Shown here: piece after piece, positions 62,607 through 64,000 of the stretch
Position numbering within the stretch: the stretch's first letter is position 1
Layout of the letters: each line of letters opens with the position of its first letter
Source of the DNA: Ensifer canadensis
GTDB taxonomy: Bacteria > Pseudomonadota > Alphaproteobacteria > Rhizobiales > Rhizobiaceae
DNA: 64,000 bases
Reading direction: 5' to 3'
NCBI RefSeq assembly: GCF_017488845.2
Contig: NZ_CP083370.1
Span: 2,170,001 to 2,234,000 of the forward strand
Program-made: the position numbers and the translations under genes
The notes under the pieces: model-generated
Databases searched by the model: none
The model's input: only the letters and a program-made list of their open reading frames with translations
What the model was told of the DNA's origin: nothing

Positions 62607-62922
62607 TCATGTCTCCAAATATGCAAAACGCGCTCCTGCGCGGCACGCGCCGGCGGAACGTTCCGATTTGCCCAGAGTATCGTTGTTCGCACCTTTGTGG
62701 GCAACGGCGGAATGCCATCATTACGCAATTGTAATAAAAGCGTATTTGTTGGCGGCATGATGACATCAGCGCCATCGTGCGCCGGCAATCGCGATCGCCG
62801 TGTCATTCCATCAAAACGCACGGGACAAAGACCGTTTACAGCGATTTCCTCTGAGGTATCCTGCAACCGCTGGCAGCCATTGCCATCAGGTTTCGACCGC
62901 TTCTTGAGAGGGAAGCAAAGAC
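62607..62922. other. divergent intergenic region between efflux pump and cyclase-family gene
   Basis: 316 bp with no gene. It must carry both promoters. Two inverted repeats stand out: the 12-bp palindrome at 62654 and TTGCCCA (62668-62674) with TGGGCAA (62698-62704). Confidence 0.5.
62654..62665. promoter_or_regulatory. 12-bp perfect palindrome upstream of the efflux operon
   Basis: CGGAACGTTCCG, 48 bp before the adaptor start codon. Efflux operons are usually controlled by TetR- or MarR-type repressors; none is encoded in the window, so the binding protein is unknown. Confidence 0.4.
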
Positions 62923-63744
62923 ATGTGCGATGCGTGCGTCGTGGAATCCGTAAAGCAGAAAATGTTGTCCCGCCGCAGCTTCTTCAAGGCAGCAGCCGTC
63001 GGCACAGCGGGCATCGCCGCCGCGAGCGCCGGTATCGCCCCGCCGGCGCTCGCCCAGGGACACACCGGCGTCACCGACCTCACCCACGAACTCTACGAGG
63101 AGTTCCCGACCTTCTTCGGCCAGCAGCAGTTCTTCCGCGAGCAAAAGTTCAGCTACGCCAAGGACAAGTTCAACCTGTTCGAGCTCCGGGTGAACGAACA
63201 CACCGGCACCCATGTCGACGCGCCGCTGCATTTCTCCGCCGATGGTCTGTCGGTCGCCGAGCTGCCGGTTGAAAAGCTCGTCGTGCCACTCTGCGTCGTC
63301 GACATCCGCGAGAAGGCGTCCGCCGATGCCGATGCGCAAATAACACCCGACGACATCAAGGCCTGGGTCGCCGCCAATGGCGACATTCCGGAAAACGCCT
63401 GCGTCGCCATGCTTTCCGGTTGGGGAGCGCACCTTGGCACTGACAAGTTCCGCAATGCCGATGCAAACGGCAAGATGCACTTTCCCGGTTTCCACGCCGA
63501 GGCGGCGAAATACCTGCTCGACGAGACCAAGGCGGCCGGCATCGCCGTCGACACGCTTTCGCTCGACCATGGCCCCTCGCCTGATTTCGCCACCCACTAT
63601 GCCTGGCTGCCGGAAGGCCGCTGGGGACTGGAGGCGGCCGCCAACCTCGACAAGGTGCCCGTCAAGGGCGCGACCCTCGTGCTTGGCGCGCCCAAACACC
63701 GCGGCGGCACCGGCGGTCCGGCGCGCGTGTTTGCGCTCGTCTAG
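62923..63744 (+). CDS. Tat-exported cyclase-family (kynurenine formamidase-like) hydrolase, 273 aa
   Basis: Metal-dependent hydrolase of the cyclase family (PF04199 type). N-terminal Tat signal SRRSFFKAAAVG with hydrophobic core and cleavage near ALAQG; metal-binding motif HTGTHVDAPLHF at 93-104; later DTLSLDHGPSPDF. Acts in the periplasm on an amide or lactone of unknown identity. Confidence 0.9.
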   Translation: MCDACVVESVKQKMLSRRSFFKAAAVGTAGIAAASAGIAPPALAQGHTGVTDLTHELYEEFPTFFGQQQFFREQKFSYAKDKFNLFELRVNEHTGTHVDAPLHFSADGLSVAELPVEKLVVPLCVVDIREKASADADAQITPDDIKAWVAANGDIPENACVAMLSGWGAHLGTDKFRNADANGKMHFPGFHAEAAKYLLDETKAAGIAVDTLSLDHGPSPDFATHYAWLPEGRWGLEAAANLDKVPVKGATLVLGAPKHRGGTGGPARVFALV

Positions 63745-63745
63745 A

Positions 63746-63809
63746 GCATACCCAGGAAAAATGCGAAGCGGTTTTCCGTGAGGAAATGCGTACAAGCAAA
63801 GAGGGATAC
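63746..63809. repeat. RIME-like intergenic element (copy 3)
   Basis: Begins 2 bp after the cyclase-family stop. GCAT-ACCCAGGAAAAATGCGAAGCGGTTTTCCGTGAGGAAATGC-like nested palindrome (63748-63789), then GTACAAGCAAAGAGGG; matches the copy at 51821 along its length. Confidence 0.7.
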
Positions 63810-63877
63810 CAACCTGCCGATCCGGCGGCGTCCGCCGCCGGACGCCCCCCCGATTGACCCTATGACCAGGAGACGTC

Positions 63878-64000
63878 ATGAGCACCATCGCCCCGCCTGC
63901 CGATCCGGAATCCGACGCGCGCGTAAAAGCCGTGTTCGACGACATTCGCGCCACCCGCAAATCGGATTTCATCAACAATATGTGGCTGTGGCTCGCCTTC
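63878..64000 (+). CDS. carboxymuconolactone decarboxylase/AhpD-like protein, 5' part only
   Basis: ATG at 63878 with CCAGGAGACG upstream. The first 41 residues end in RVKAVFDDIRATRKSDFINN then MWLWLAF, the usual N-terminus of small CMD-family peroxidase-related proteins. The gene runs off the window. The assignment relies on the N-terminus alone. Confidence 0.6.
   Translation, partial: MSTIAPPADPESDARVKAVFDDIRATRKSDFINNMWLWLAF

Noticed and set aside
61809..63272. 487-residue open frame spanning the efflux adaptor antisense strand and the cyclase-family gene
   Set aside because: It crosses two well-supported genes in wrong frames and has no protein-like features.
1..64000. CRISPR array, tRNA or rRNA genes, integrase
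   Set aside because: No regularly spaced direct repeats, no tRNA cloverleaf apart from the tRNA-like part of tmRNA, and no tyrosine or serine recombinase was found by reading the window.

Overview
The window looks like chromosomal DNA of a rhizobial alphaproteobacterium (Ensifer/Sinorhizobium/Rhizobium group). The clearest evidence is a circularly permuted two-piece tmRNA gene whose tag reads ANDNYAEARLAA, next to the ClpXP adaptor gene sspB. DUF2853, DUF4169 and ribbon-helix-helix genes of rhizobial type and RIME-like intergenic palindromes support this. No tRNA, rRNA, CRISPR array or integrase was seen.

Two compartments meet near position 46,885, inside a thymidylate synthase gene. To the right (46,886-64,000) is compact, GC-rich core-like DNA: the 5' two thirds of a broken thyA, DUF2853, ssrA, sspB, DUF4169, an RHH protein, a diguanylate cyclase, an outer-membrane barrel protein, a 1245-residue AsmA protein, a D-lactate dehydrogenase-like flavoprotein, a frameshifted DUF1772 gene, an RND efflux pump with its adaptor, a Tat-exported cyclase-family hydrolase and the start of a carboxymuconolactone decarboxylase-like gene. 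To the left (1-46,885) is accessory DNA. It carries a second, complete and divergent thymidylate synthase exactly where the resident gene is broken, as expected for an island that inserted into thyA and brought a replacement.

The left 18 kb of the accessory part is a mosaic: two nitrilase-superfamily hydrolases, a complete IS66-family element with an 8-bp target duplication, a complete IS110/IS1111-type element, remnants (beta-lactamase-like, HIT, LysR), an Rrf2 regulator with a visible operator, a cyclase-TolB-TPR protein, DnaB-like and kinase-like P-loop proteins, and an SRAP/membrane/nuclease trio.

From 18.5 to 41.5 kb lies a catabolic block with two CUT2-type (ribose-like) ABC importers, two xylose-isomerase-like TIM-barrel enzymes, three LysR regulators, several SDR/MDR dehydrogenases, hydroxyquinol 1,2-dioxygenase, maleylacetate reductase, YciI and Dabb proteins, a beta-keto acid cleavage enzyme (BKACE) and an FMN reductase. 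No aromatic hydroxylase is present. My inference is that a sugar- or cyclitol-like compound is imported, oxidised and dehydrated to hydroxyquinol, opened to maleylacetate, reduced to 3-oxoadipate, and perhaps cleaved by the BKACE to acetoacetate and succinyl-CoA.

From 41.6 to 45.8 kb a tight four-gene operon encodes a small DUF6634-like protein, a metallophosphoesterase, a soluble FtsH-like AAA+/M41 protease without membrane segments, and a basic small protein. It is divergent from a regulator with two tandem helix-turn-helix repeats. This is the best candidate here for an undescribed multi-protein system.
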